DNA from: Haemaphysalis longicornis
Taxonomy: Eukaryota; Arthropoda; Arachnida; Ixodida; Ixodidae
Reading direction: 5' to 3'
Assembly (NCBI GenBank): GCA_013339765.2
Contig: JABSTR010001154.1
Span: 682,001 to 746,000, forward strand
DNA: 64,000 nt
Every line of letters starts with the position of its first letter. Positions within the stretch are counted from its first letter, which is position 1. Of the stretch, positions 1 through 9,874 are shown piece after piece. Position numbers and translations under genes: made by a program. Under the pieces are notes generated by a model. The model was not told the origin of the DNA. It saw only the letters and a list, made by a program, of their open reading frames with translations, and searched no databases.

Positions 1-50
1 GCAACGTGTAAGTGATCGTGTCTCCACCAGGAGCACTGCGTCTGTTGCTA

Positions 51-1403
51 TCATCGATGGCATTCCAGAGTTTCCGCCAGCGTGAACGGCTCGTCGAGTT
101 TGTCGTTCGCCGGGCCGTCGTACTTCTCGGGGATCTGGAACTTACCCCTATCGGTCTTGAGGTAACGCGCCGTCAGGTCTGCGACGAGCTTGCGGCCGTC
201 TCCATCGTAGGTATTCAGAACCTTAGTGAGGTTGCGATGCGTTGCCGTCTTGCTGCCCAGCGGGTCGATCAGGTGCCTCAGGAGGCCCCAGGTCTTGCGC
301 GTAGACAGCTTGCCCTGCAGTCCGTCGCACATACTCAACCAGTTCTCTCTGCTAAGCTTGGTGGCGTACTCTGCAAATCTCTCTGTTGAGGACTGCAATA
401 CGCCGAGGCTAGCTTCTTGTTTTTCCGCTGGCGCTTCCACCGCCTCGTGAGCGAATGCCGAGCCTCCAACATGTGGGCCAGCCTCGCGTCGACGAAGGGC
501 GTCTGCACCGTCGTTGTGACCTCTTGTGTAAATTTGGCGAGTGCCATCTTCTGATCGTGCGCCCATTCCGCGTACGTCTGCTTATCTTCTTTGCGCTCCC
601 CTTCGTTTTCCTCGTCGAGGGGTTCCTCGTCTGTGTACTTGCGGAGCTTGTCCCAGTCCGTGATTCGGGCTCTGCCGAGCGTAGCCCGAAACCGTGGTCC
701 TTTGATTTCTATGCCGATTATGGTGTGGGTCGGGATCCGAGGTCCGTGCCTTCGTCCCGCCACGTCGCGTTCAGGTTACCCTTCAGCCACGTGAGATCGG
801 GCGTCGTGTCACTGTTTGACGCTGTTCCCTCTGTCTCGTGGACACCCGGACTCGTTCAGTAACTCGAATTTCTGCCATTTCCATGGTTCTGACCAGAGCT
901 TTCCCTCGTTTGGATTCATATTTGTATCCCCATAGCGTGTGGGGAGCGTTGAAGTCGCCAAGGATCAGGAGCGGCCTGTTCCCCACCAACTCTTCGCCTG
1001 CCCCACCGTTTTGTCAAAGTCGTACTGGCGCTGCGGACGGTCTGCAGTACGCGCTCATGACGAATAGATTCTTCCCGTTGCCAATTGTCCGTGTGTGAAT
1101 TTCGATCAGTGTGTGCTCGCAGCCGTGCTGTGGCGTTATGTGCTGCGTGGCCGCGATGTTGTTGCGTACCAGGATCGCCGTGCCCTTCTCCGTCGGGTCC
1201 GTGTATGTAACGTATCCCGGCAGTCGGGGTCGTCCGTGCGTCTCCTGCAGCGCCACCACGTCCGGCTTCTGATCGAGCCCTTCGATGTGTATAAACAGTT
1301 CGGCGTCTTTTTGCCTGATACCCCGGCAGTTCCATTGGTAAATGAGTGTGCTCTCCTGTACTCGAGGAGCCCTGTTTTTACTCTTGTTCAGATTCTGAGC
1401 CAT
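51..1403 (-). pseudogene. LINE ORF2 remnant: endonuclease and linker
   Basis: The predicted start ATG is 1401-1403. An APE-type endonuclease follows: YQWNCRG (strand 1), ALQETHGRP (with the catalytic Glu), the ILVRNN core, SAYCRP and then ILGDFNAPH after a frameshift near 1015. Downstream come RITDWDKLRKY and the basic block LTRRWKRQRKN that precedes the RT domain. At least three frameshifts separate these blocks, so no full protein can be made. In an active copy the protein would nick target DNA and reverse transcribe the LINE RNA. RT and RNase H lie outside the window. Confidence 0.8.
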
Positions 1404-1552
1404 CGTCGTTTGCCGATTGCACGTGTCCTCGCCCCTTCGCGATGGATTCCTTGACTCGATTGGCCCGCTCCTGTCGGAGCGCGGCTGTCTTGCTCGTGGT
1501 CGGTTGGGAGAGAGTGGAGACCTTGGCCGCCAGGCGTTCGCGTGTGTGGGAG
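1378..1552 (-). pseudogene. LINE ORF1 C-terminus overlapping ORF2 start
   Basis: The minus strand from about 1552 to the TAA at 1378-1380 reads open and ends in an acidic tail (SESEQE). The start ATG of ORF2 lies at 1401-1403 in another frame, so the two frames overlap by 26 bases. Such tight ORF1/ORF2 overlap is common in APE-type LINEs. The visible part is basic and polar with no recognisable domain; it would be the tail of the RNA-binding ORF1 protein. The rest of ORF1 is missing because the next copy begins directly at about 1556. Confidence 0.55.
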
Positions 1553-1555
1553 ACC

Positions 1556-4500
1556 ACGATCTTTTACCAATGGAACTGCAGGGGAATCATGAACAAATCG
1601 GCAGAACTTCAATTACACATCGAGAGCCTCGACCAGAAGCCGGATGTGATCGCACTCCAGGAGACCCGCGGCAGACCCAGAATCCCGGGATACGTTACTT
1701 ACGCGGACCCGACGGAAGAAGGGACGGTGGTCCTGGTACGCAGCAACGTGGCGGCCACCCAGCACCTCACGGCCCAGAAGGGCTGCGAACACACCCTGGT
1801 CGAGATACACACGAGAACCATAGGCAGCGGAGGGAACCTGTTCGTGATGAGCGCCTACTGCAGGCCGTCACGCAGGGACCTCGATTTCGACGAGACGGTC
1901 GGGCAGGCGAAGCAGCTGGCGGGAAACAGGCCGCTCCTGGTCCTCGGAGACTTCAACGCCCCGCACACCTCATGGGGTTACAAGTTTCAATCCAAGCAGG
2001 GCAAGGCCCTCTAGAAAACGATGGAAGACCTGAAACTGGCGCTCCTCAACGAGCCTGGGGTAGCGACCCGAAGGGGAACAGGCACGAACCGGGACACCGT
2101 TCCGGACCTCTCGTGGCTCGCGGGGACTCTCGACGCGACCTGGCGCAACGAGGACGTCAGCCTGGGATCCGACCACGACATCCTGAGCGTGACGATCAGA
2201 GGACCCAAGTTCAGAGCGGAAATCGGCACGGCGAGGATCACCGACTGGGACCGCATGCGCAAGTGCGGGGCAGAAGTGGCCGAATCTTCCGCCGAAGCCG
2301 TGGAGAGTAGTGGAAGACCGTACGCGGAATGGGCAAGAGAACAGAAGGCCGCGCTCGATAAGTTCACGGAGACCGTCGCCACGACAGCAAATACACCGTT
2401 CGTCGACGCCAAGCTCGCGCACATGTGGGCGGCTCGACACTCGCTGACTCGGAGGTGGAAACGGCAGAGAAGGAACACAAAGCTGCCCAAGCGCATAGCC
2501 TCGCTGAACAAGCAAATCTCCGAGTACGCCGCCAAGCTCTGCCGGGAGAACTGGATGAGCACGTGCGACGGCCTGCAGGGCATGCTGTCTGCGCGAAAGA
2601 CCTGGTGCCTCCTGTGTCACTTGGTCGACCCGCTAAATGGTAGGGCGGCCACGAACCGAAACCTCACCAAGGTCCTCACCGCCTACGGCGGGGACGGCAA
2701 GAGGCTCATCGAAGACCTGAAGGCGAAGTATCTTAAGACGGAGCGCGGCCAGTTCCCGCTGCCGGAGGAATACGGGGGACCCGAAAATCCGAAGCTGGAC
2801 GAGCCCTTTACCACCACAGTACTGACGGCCATCCACGAGAGTAACAAAAAGAGCGCACCCGGCACGGACGCCATTACCTACCGACTCCTGAACAATATGA
2901 GCGACGCGGCGACGGCCGAGCTCCTGGACCACATCAACCTGGCCTGGGAACGCTCGGAACTACCCGCGGAATGGAAGGAAGCAGAAGTGAGATTCATTCC
3001 CAAGCCGGGCAAACCGCTGACAATCGAGAACATGCGCCCGATCTCGCTCACGTCTTGCGTGGGCAAAGTCATGGAACGCATGGTTCTTCGAAGACTCCAA
3101 GGGTTCCTGGACGAGACGAACCAGATGCCGGCTACTATGTACGGGTTCCGCCAGCACCTGTGCACCCAAGACGTCCTCCTCCAGCTAAACGAACTGGTGT
3201 TCAAGAAGGCCACGAGACACTCGCCCCGCGGGATACTTGCGTTGGACCTCAAGGGGGCCTTCGACAACGTGTCCCACGGAAGTGTGCTCGAGAACCTCCG
3301 CAAGACGGGCTGCGGCCGTAGGACGTACGGCTACGTCGAGAACTTTCTGACCAAGCGTACGGCGACCATAAGGGTAGGAGAGGAACGGTCCAACCCGATC
3401 GAGCTCGGAGACAGGGGCACTCCGCAAGGGGCGGTATTGTCGCCGCCGCTCTTCAACCTGGCCCTCCTGCCCCTGCCTAGGTTACTCCAAGAGATCGAAG
3501 GCGTGGACCACGCGTTCTACGCCGATGACATTACGGTGTGGACGTCCCGAGCGGGTTCCGAAGCCTGGGTGGAAGAAACCTTGCAGAGGGCGGCGACCAC
3601 CGTCCATGAGTACGCCACGACCTGCGGGCTGAGCTGTGCCCCGCAGAAGTCGGAGCTGTTGATGGTGCAGCCAGGTAGACCCAAGAAGGAACCGCCACCG
3701 AACGTGATCGTCACGATCGACGGCACGAAGATCGAGCCCACACAGCAGGTCCGCATCCTGGGCCTGTTGCTGCGTGACGACGGCAAGGCCACCGCGGCAA
3801 CACACAAGATCAAGACCGTCTCCGAGCAGATCTCGAGCATGATCAGAAGAGTCACCAACAGGAACCGAGGAATCAAGGAAGACGACGCCCTGAAATTGGT
3901 GCAGGCGTTCATCGTGTCCCGCATCACTTAATTTGCCCCGTACCTCCAGCTTACGAGGGCGGACCGTGAGGCCCTGGACACGGTGGTCAGAAAGGCGACC
4001 ACACTCGCCCTGGGAGTGCCCGTCCATTCGTCCACGCAGAAACTTCTGGGCATGGGTAGGCACAACACGGTGGACGAAATGGTGGAGGCCCACCTCTCTA
4101 ACCAAAGGATCAGACTAAGTCAGACCGAACACGGACGGGCCGTCCTGCGCAAGGTGGGATGGAGCATCGAACCACAACCAGACACCGAGACATTACCTAC
4201 CGAGTGGAGGGGACGTCGTAAAGACCAAGCCCCTTCCCAGGAACATGCAGCCCGGCAAAAACGAAGGGAGGCGATCCGCAAGGGCCAGGGCGCTCTCCCC
4301 GCCAGCTCGAAGAGGACCTCGACGTCCTCTACGCGGACGCGGCGCTTCCCAAGTACGGAACCAAGGCTACGGCGGCGGTCACCACCACAGACACCCTGGT
4401 GACCTGCGCATCGGTCTGCACGACCCAATCGATCGAAGCAGAGGAAGTTGCCGTGGCCCTCGCGCTAACACATCCGACAGCCGGCACTATAGTAACGGAC

Positions 4501-4990
4501 TCTAAGAAGGCGTACGCCAGCTTCCGAAAAGGGAGGGTGTCCCCCGCGGCACATGCGATATTGTCCAAGCGAAGGCCCCCGAGGCGAGCCTTAGAGCTCG
4601 TGTGGGTGCCGGCTCACTCGAAGGTGGAAGGAAACGAACTCGCCGACCACCACGCCCGAGAGTTATCCGTCCGGGCCGAGGACGAGCCGGCGCAGCTGCG
4701 CCCCGTCACGAGCTATAGAGAAATTACTGAAATGTACAGAGAGCGTAGATGCAGATTTCCCAGGCCTCACCCGCAATTTAGCCGAAAACAGCAGACCGTA
4801 ATCCGAAGAATACAGGCGGGGTCGCTAGCGCATCCCACACTTCTAAACAAGATGTACCCGGACATACGAGAGTACTTGCCCGTTTTGGCAAGGAGAGACA
4901 AGTCACTCTGGCACACGTCCTAGCCGAGTGCGAGTCTCTTGAGATCCGCCCCCCCCTATTCCCACACCCGATCCCCGAGAGCGATGGGAG
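1556..4990 (+). pseudogene. LINE ORF2: APE endonuclease, RT, RNase H (broken)
   Basis: One long frame is broken by a TAG at 2012-2014 and a TAA at 3929-3931, both in the same frame as the flanking coding sequence. Further frameshifts lie between about 4260 and 4315 and near 4900. Domains in order: APE endonuclease (YQWNCRG, LQETRGRP, LGDFNAPH) 1559-2011; RT about 2820-3640 with the palm motifs LALDLKGAFDNV, GTPQGAVLSP and FYADD (YADD codons at 3518-3529); RNase H about 4315-4690 with YADAA, EAEE, TDSKKA and PAHSKVEGNELAD; then LAHVLAEC, part of a C-terminal Cys/His motif. The product would be a nuclear ribonucleoprotein enzyme for target-primed reverse transcription. Few stops over 3.3 kb suggest a fairly young dead copy. 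Confidence 0.88.
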
Positions 4991-5132
4991 ACCTTGTTGT
5001 CTAGCCCCGACCTGACGATCCAGCTCGCGCTGGCAGCCAGGGGCCAGGAGCTGCTAGACACATATGGGACCCCAGAAGAGGGTTCCACTCCATCCGGTGC
5101 CTGCGTGCACTAGCCAATACCTCACTGGGCTC

Positions 5133-5138
5133 AATAAA
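5133..5138 (+). promoter_or_regulatory. poly(A) signal of LINE copy 2
   Basis: AATAAA lies just before the CT-rich tail. A matching AATAAA plus CT tail ends the second I-group LINE at 14216-14249, which supports it as the element's own 3' end. Confidence 0.6.
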
Positions 5139-5146
5139 AGTTGATT

Positions 5147-5168
5147 CTCTCTCTCTCTCTCTTCTCTC
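5147..5168. repeat. CT microsatellite, LINE tail
   Basis: A run of CT dinucleotides replaces the usual poly(A) at the 3' end of the I-group LINE. A second CT run lies at 5334-5357 in unrelated sequence. Confidence 0.8.
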
Positions 5169-5382
5169 CGCCAGCCGACGTTGGTTGGACGCTCGTCTAC
5201 GACCACGGCCTGCGATCCAGCATGGCTCCGGTGTAAAGCCCATCCATCACGACAGCAGTATGAAGGCGGTTTACTTCAGTGGGAAGGCCGCGCTAAGTAT
5301 CAGTCGTCTCCCACTTCGCTCAATTCCATTGAACTCTCTCTCTCTCTCTCTCTCTTTCTCTCACCTTTAAGATGTAACTGCA

Positions 5383-5647
5383 GGAGCACTGACCCCTTTG
5401 ACAAAGCCGATCTCGCCGGAAAAGCACTGCGAAAGAAGGCACAAAAATGCTCGCGGCCATGCGGTATTCATTGAGACGGACACAGGTGTCCTATGGATGC
5501 TGCAAATACCCGAAAGCACTCACGCTCTATTTCGCGTTTTCCTGTCCGTTGATCCCTCACACGATGCAATCCAACCGAACGACACCAGCGTCCCCGTGTG
5601 CGTGGTTGCAGGCAAGGCGCAAAAATTCTCGCCGTCTACCTATGGTA
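5383..5647 (+). CDS. Possible exon of unknown gene
   Basis: An open stretch of about 88 codons is preceded by a CT-rich tract and a CAG that could be a splice acceptor (ends 5382). It ends at TATG followed by GTAAGTGA, a near-perfect splice donor. The protein has a plausible globular composition (for example AVFIETDTGVLW and VPVCVVAGKAQKF), but I do not recognise a family. A second open frame runs through the first 90 bases. No partner exon was found. It could equally be a chance open frame in a repeat-rich stretch. Confidence 0.22.
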
Positions 5648-6639
5648 AGTGAAGTCGAGTTGCTTACATCAACGACATTAGTATTATAAAGTCTGTTTTA
5701 TTTCGCACGCCGCATACACACCGACCGCCATTCGATATATGCGCATCTTCGAGTCTGCTGTGTGCAGAGATATCGCTTCGGGCCACGCAGACGTCCTCGC
5801 GGGGAAAGGGCCCGAACGGGAGCTGGAGCTTCCTCGGTGTACGAGTGCCAGAGCAGACAACCACTGGCTCGAACACCTTCAGCGCGGGCCTCGGCACGGC
5901 AGTTATGAAGAACTTGCGGCCCCTGCTTGTCCAGTGTTAGCCAGCACACGAGCGCCGCGTTTGCCAACCCGACCCTTGCAGACCAACGTCGAGCTGCAGG
6001 CGCCCGGGTGTGACGACAAGCACCCGCTGTGGTCAAGTGGGCAGCGCACGCGGTGGGCGAAGACGCCCGCCAGGTCTTCAGCGACGCCCCGCGTGTTCGG
6101 CTGCGGGGATGTCAGCCTTCCAGTCCTCGCGGTGCCGACGGGGCGACGAAAGTCCGGTTGGGCCAGGCGCTGCGATGCTGTTCGACGCCTTCCATAGGTA
6201 ACTAACGCTTTGTAGACGTGGCTTCCCAGGAGAGGACCACCCCGAGAGGCTCCATGGAATATTCGGCGAGTGTTGAGCCCACCCACGGTCGTCCTGGCGC
6301 ACAAGGTCTGCTGGCAACGCACTTGAATGGGGCTCCCGTGAAGAGGTCAACGAGAAGAGACGATCGAGCACTGTCACGGCGTTTGTGGGCAAGAGTGTCG
6401 CTCTGCACAGTTGCGTGAATGGAACGGAACGAGCGGGGTTCTTCAGCTGTGCTTGCAGGGTCTTTGCTAAGCGTGATGATGATAATCCTTTACCGACGTG
6501 GATAACAGTTACTTTTCAGGGGTATTTACTGATTTTTACAATGATGAAATTATGTACTGCGGAAAATACATCTAAATGTTTTGAGCAAAAACCAATCTAT
6601 AGACCGGCGGCTTAGAATGCGAATGAGACTTAGGCCCAC
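5648..6639. other. No recognised feature
   Basis: The stretch is GC-rich between about 5740 and 6420 and open in several frames on both strands. That reflects base composition more than coding. No domain, splice pair or repeat boundary was recognised. Confidence 0.4.
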
Positions 6640-6835
6640 ATGCAGTCATAGATTTGTGGAGCTGCAGCGCCCCTGCTTGCAGCGCCAGAAACATAAGAAT
6701 GAGCTGTTATGGAGGCCGTTGCGCACTGCAGAGTTATGAAATCTTTTGCCACTACAAGGAATATAAAGGGGGCACAGAGGAGTTGCAGTGGCTCCCTGCA
6801 CACTGCGGAGCTGCCGGCGACGACGCAGCTGAAAA
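6640..6835 (+). pseudogene. LINE RNase H fragment (left half, split by insertion)
   Basis: The frame reads KGGTEELQWLPAHCG and then a degenerate GDDAAE, the C-terminal part of an RNase H domain as found in I/R1-group LINE ORF2 proteins (the His and last Asp region). The frame stops in an A-run at about 6832-6838, where a Helentron-like element begins. It resumes in the same register at about 7516. So this is the left half of one LINE copy cut by a later insertion. Confidence 0.6.
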
Positions 6836-7515
6836 AAATTCCCCCGCACCTCCCCGAAGGGAATCGTGCAGAAATGCGAATGCATTGGGTGCACCGATGA
6901 GTGTGTTGCGAGTAATGGCGTAATTAATGGCGAGAGTGTGAACGTAATCATTTATTCATCAGCACCTGTTTGTGTTATCGTTGTACCTGACGGCCACAAT
7001 CACTGCCTTGTGATCGCTAAAGTGCACGGTCAAAGGGTCTTTGAGAAGCATACGCGCGTCACAGTTTCGCGTAAAGACCAGATCAATGCAACTCCCGTAC
7101 TCCAGGAAGCCGGCAGAGAGACAATGCATAGAGTGCCTGGTCTGCATGTACTCGACCAGCCACTCGCCACTCTTGCGCACGTCAACGTTGAAGTCGCCAA
7201 CCAAGACTATGGGGTCAGAGGGTTTGGAGCGCACGCGCACACTTTCCATAGCCGCGTCCAGCTGCGCGGCAACGGCGTCTCGAGCGAGGGCTAGGCGGCC
7301 ACAGCTGTTGCTAGGGGCGAGGAGGAGCGCGGAGAGATAACACCTGCGGGCGCACGCCGACGGAGCACGACAACCCCCGACTAAGAAATGCATTCGCATT
7401 TACGACGACGACGACGACGAAGGCAGAACTACGAGGCGCGCGCTGGAGGAATGCAGGCGCACGCCGGCCAACCAACGGAGCAAGACAACCCCCGGCTAAT
7501 AAATGCATTCGCATT
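6836..7515 (-). mobile_element. Helentron-like element with endonuclease remnant
   Basis: The element sits inside a LINE RNase H region and its ends are fixed by that host frame. Both ends carry the palindrome AAATGCGAATGCATT (6873-6887 on the left; 7387-7402 and 7502-7516 on the right). The left end adds a GC-rich hairpin (CCTCCCC/GAAGGG, about 6848-6862). No target duplication is seen beyond an A/T run. Subterminal inverted repeats plus one terminal hairpin and insertion in a T-run match what is known of Helentron-type Helitrons. The inner part encodes an endonuclease fragment. Confidence 0.6.
6959..7290 (-). pseudogene. APE-like endonuclease fragment (Helentron type)
   Basis: On the minus strand the frame contains PIVLVGDFNVDV, SCIDLVFTRN and HFSDHKAVIVAV. 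These are the last three conserved blocks of an APE/exonuclease-III fold (the GDFN, D-x-x and SDH motifs). Helentrons are known to carry such an endonuclease at the end of a Rep-helicase protein, and its position inside an element with Helentron-like ends supports that source. The Rep and helicase parts are absent, so this is a non-autonomous remnant. A LINE endonuclease is the alternative. A related fragment lies at 57840-58069. Confidence 0.55.
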
Positions 7516-7516
7516 T
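7345..7516 (-). repeat. Duplicated Helentron-like terminus
   Basis: Two copies of the same end lie about 112 bases apart. Each has GCGCACGCCG, then ACAACCCCCG and then the palindromic AAATGCATTCGCATTT (7345-7402 and 7455-7516). The two differ by small indels. Nested or tandem insertion of one end is a plausible cause. Confidence 0.6.
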
Positions 7517-7930
7517 AAAAGCCGCCTCATCTGCCCACAGTCTCTGCTTTCAAGCTCTGCCGATCCCATTCACGAGAAAGGAAGCGACGATACCGGCTTA
7601 TCAAGCGCATCGAAAGCGCAGATGTCTATCTGGACTGACGCAAAGCGCAAAAACGCCCATCTTCACCTGAATGATACCACGTGCACCTTTAGTACGCCAC
7701 GAGGGCTTATCTAGTGCGAGGAAGCCATTCTGCATATACTGCGCTTTAATGTGACCTATACGGGACATTACCTGTGCGAAATCCAGCAGGTGTGCTCACC
7801 GTTTTGTTCTACATGTGACACACGAGGAGATATCTATCATGTTATATGCAGGTGTTCAAAGTACATCGTGCACAGACAGAAATTCATATTATCTTTGTGT
7901 AGCCCGCATGGTGCGGGACTTGAGCTGAGT
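7516..7930 (+). pseudogene. LINE ORF2 C-terminal fragment (right half)
   Basis: The frame continues from the RNase H piece at 6640-6835 once the Helentron-like element is removed (KAASSAH register). Further on, in a shifted frame, it reads TYTGHYLCEIQQVCSPFCSTC and then DIYHVICRC, a Cys/His motif typical of the C-terminus of RNase H-bearing LINEs. Stops and frameshifts occur between about 7680 and 7750. It is a dead remnant whose 3' end merges into the next element near 7930-7975. Confidence 0.5.
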
Positions 7931-8070
7931 CACGGGTTCCAAAGCACGTGTATAACAAAAAAAAAAAATCCTCCGTCGCATGCTCCCGCGCGAGGGACAC
8001 GAGTAAATGCAGAGCATTGGGGTCGTTTACGTGGCGTAGGGTTGGTGGTGCTGGTGGTGGTAGTTGGGTT

Positions 8071-8086
8071 TGAGAGAGAGAGAGAG

Positions 8087-8146
<60 letters not shown>
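8071..8146. repeat. GA microsatellite
   Basis: An almost pure run of GA dinucleotides (one interruption near 8088) lies inside the Helentron-like element. Confidence 0.95.
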
Positions 8147-8148
<2 letters not shown>

Positions 8149-8431
8149 GTAAGTAGATAACGTCAACTTCCGTGCACCCCGCCGGGAGCTTCCATCGCTT
8201 ATCAACTGCGACCGCCGACGAACGCAAGAGAACAGAGCGCAGGGGTTGACTGGAGTGGAGTCCGCGCCAACCCGCTTTATAGGGGGTGGTTGTATTGCGG
8301 TAACTTTTAGTGTTTGGGGGGTTGGTGCTATCACGTGTACACCACGCAGCTATCACGCCGCTAGCACGCCGCTGACGACGTAGTTTGAATGAGTCAAGGA
8401 TATAAGGCGCGTTCGTAGCCTTTGATTCTGT

Positions 8432-8515
8432 GTCGTTTTGTGGCGTAGTGGGTAGAGCACCATGTACCTTGCGTTCCGCCCGCAGGGTCGTGGGATCGAA
8501 ACCAGGCGCCGGTAA
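8432..8515 (+). repeat. tRNA-like segment (Pol III A and B boxes)
   Basis: TGGCGTAGTGGG at 8441-8452 fits a Pol III A box and GGGATCGAAACC ending at 8503 fits a B box, with tRNA-like spacing. The stretch does not form a clean acceptor stem and recurs with changes at 14291-14372, 15061-15145, 40938-41024 and 49201-49280. It is a repeat-borne tRNA relic, not a working tRNA gene. Confidence 0.6.
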
Positions 8516-8626
8516 CTGTTATTTCTTTTTCTTTTTATAGTGTAGGGGGCCCGCGGAGGCTGGCTGCTGCGGACGCCGACGCACGGGTGACATCGTGAGT
8601 TATACAAATGCTGTGCATTTAAAACG

Positions 8627-9257
8627 CGAAAAACACGCTTGCATCTGAAATCTCGCCTGCAAACTTGGTTGGCCTTCACCTCTTCTGGAGGCAGTGTCGC
8701 CGCAGCAGGGATGGCGATTAGGCACCAAACTGATTCGGCAACAAGCTGAAGTGGGTCTATGTCGAGGCTATAGCGGACATCGGCAAAAGGCTCGACGACA
8801 AACCTAGCTTTCGCGAAAGGATATGCTGCAGGATCCCGCGAAACATTTTTGCATTGCGCTGCATGCCGTGCGCCATGCACAGCTGCGTGGCTTTCTGATG
8901 ACTGCTGCGCCACTGAGAGAGGCGTCGGCGTTTGTGGGAAGCGGCACGGTGCGTGCTGAAATCACTTGCCGTCTCATCATTTCTGCTTCGCGTATTTTTC
9001 TTAGCGTTAGTACGAGTAAGAGCATTGCCCAATCGGCCTTGTAAGGCCTATATCTGCGCTAAAATTTCGTTAGCCTTAACTTTAGCCTAACGACCTGCAT
9101 GCTAAGCAATTTAAGCGAAGCTTCGGGTACCTCTTACCGACGTTGAGCCGGAAATGAAATTTCCTGTACTCTGTTCGTCACGCTCGTCCCCGCAGTCAGA
9201 CACGTCACTTCAAAATCTCCCCCTATACACATGCAGGTCAGGGCGCAACAAATTTCA
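8627..9257. other. No recognised feature
   Basis: Open frames occur on both strands around 8750-9030, but none matches a known domain. A gene cannot be supported here. Confidence 0.4.
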
Positions 9258-9478
9258 TAGGAGAACCGGCGTACTCAGCAGGTAGAAAACGGCACTTTCG
9301 GACGCAGTTTCGATTCCCGGCCGTAGTGGCCGCTCTTCTAATGGTGGCGAAAAGCAAAAACACCCGTGTGTACGAGATTTCGGCGCACGGTAAAGATGCC
9401 CAGGTGGTCAAAATCAATCCGGAGCGCTCCACAACGGCGCGCCTCGTCGCCTGCATTGCGTCGACGCGTTAAGCCATG

Positions 9479-9572
<94 letters not shown>
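9258..9572 (+). mobile_element. Ruka-like tRNA-derived SINE
   Basis: A degenerate tRNA-like head with a B box (TTTCGATTCCC, 9307-9317) leads into the body blocks GGCGAAAAGCAAAAACAC, GTGTACGAGATTT and CAGGTGGTCAAAATCAATCC. A CAAT repeat tail follows (9476-9572). The same body is at 10119-10357 in reverse and at 19205-19437. This composition matches what is known of the tick SINE Ruka. Confidence 0.75.
9476..9572. repeat. CAAT tetranucleotide repeat, SINE tail
   Basis: About 24 CAAT units form the 3' tail of the SINE. It produces a SINQ-repeat reading frame that is not a gene. Confidence 0.95.
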
Positions 9573-9573
<1 letters not shown>

Positions 9574-9874
9574 GAAAAACGGGACTTTCGAACAACGAGT
9601 TCAGCCGCCAGTTCAACATTGCCGTCAAGTTTTCCTCGTCTTAGAACCCTGTCACCCCAGACCAACTCCAAAAACGCTGCAGGATCCGGGAACCTATGCC
9701 TCAATACCGGACTCAATACTCTTCCAACTTCCCTGAACCCGAGCAGATCTGGAGTTGAGTGGCATGGGTACTAGTGGACACGACCGGCTATATAGCCGGT
9801 CGGGCTAGTGGAGGCCACTTTACCTCTTGAAGTTAAATAAAAGTATTTTACCAAATTCGAACGCAGACTTACAA
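9573..9874. other. Unassigned stretch with a GC-rich palindrome and AATAAA
   Basis: The stretch has a perfect 22-base palindrome centred on TATA at 9781-9802 and AATAAA at about 9837. No protein is recognised. The short blocks may be the 3' part of an unknown transposon. Confidence 0.35.

Larger units (their letters stand above)
1..1555 (-). mobile_element. I-group LINE, copy 1 (3' part off the window)
   Basis: A non-LTR retrotransposon runs leftwards and leaves the window at base 1. Reading down the minus strand there is the end of ORF1, then the ORF2 endonuclease, the linker and the start of the reverse transcriptase region. It is the same family as the plus-strand copy that starts at about 1556: the motifs YQWNCRG, LQETHGRP, LGDFNAPH and RITDWD are shared with small changes. 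Frames change at about 990-1020, 760-790 and 335-570, so this copy is dead. The APE, RT and RNase H set seen in the other copy places the family in the I/R1-like group; the exact clade is an inference. Confidence 0.85.
1556..5168 (+). mobile_element. I-group LINE, copy 2, 5'-truncated with 3' tail
   Basis: This copy starts inside the endonuclease, so it lacks ORF1, and runs to a 3' end with AATAAA at 5133-5138 followed by a short CT repeat (5147-5168). It holds endonuclease, RT, RNase H and a C-terminal Cys/His region. Its 5' end abuts the 5' part of the minus-strand copy, giving a divergent pair. The two copies differ at many codons, so they are separate insertions, not one insertion inverted by twin priming. 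Confidence 0.88.
7978..8626 (+). mobile_element. Helentron-like element carrying a tRNA-like segment
   Basis: One end at about 7978-8020 has CGCGCGAGGG followed by AAATGCAGAGCATT. The other end at about 8590-8626 has TCACCCGCG-type sequence in reverse (ACGGGTGACATCGTGAG) and then AAATGCTGTGCATTT. Inside are a GA microsatellite (8071-8146), a block shared with 14380-14410 and 15170-15200, and a tRNA-like part with A and B boxes (8441-8503). The same order in reverse is seen at 14959-15322. Confidence 0.55.

Noticed and set aside
1417..2310. Plus-strand protein of 297 codons
   Set aside because: Shadow frame of the LINE endonuclease with no domain.
1..5168. Twin-priming inversion of one LINE
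   Set aside because: Both arms contain the same endonuclease region with different sequence, so they are two copies, not one inverted copy.
5736..6322. GC-rich genes on either strand
   Set aside because: Several frames are open at once owing to GC bias; no recognisable protein.
7930..8356. Ser/Leu-repeat and Arg/Glu-repeat proteins
   Set aside because: Translations of the GA/CT microsatellite on both strands.
9366..9644. SINQ-repeat protein
   Set aside because: The frame is only the translated CAAT microsatellite.
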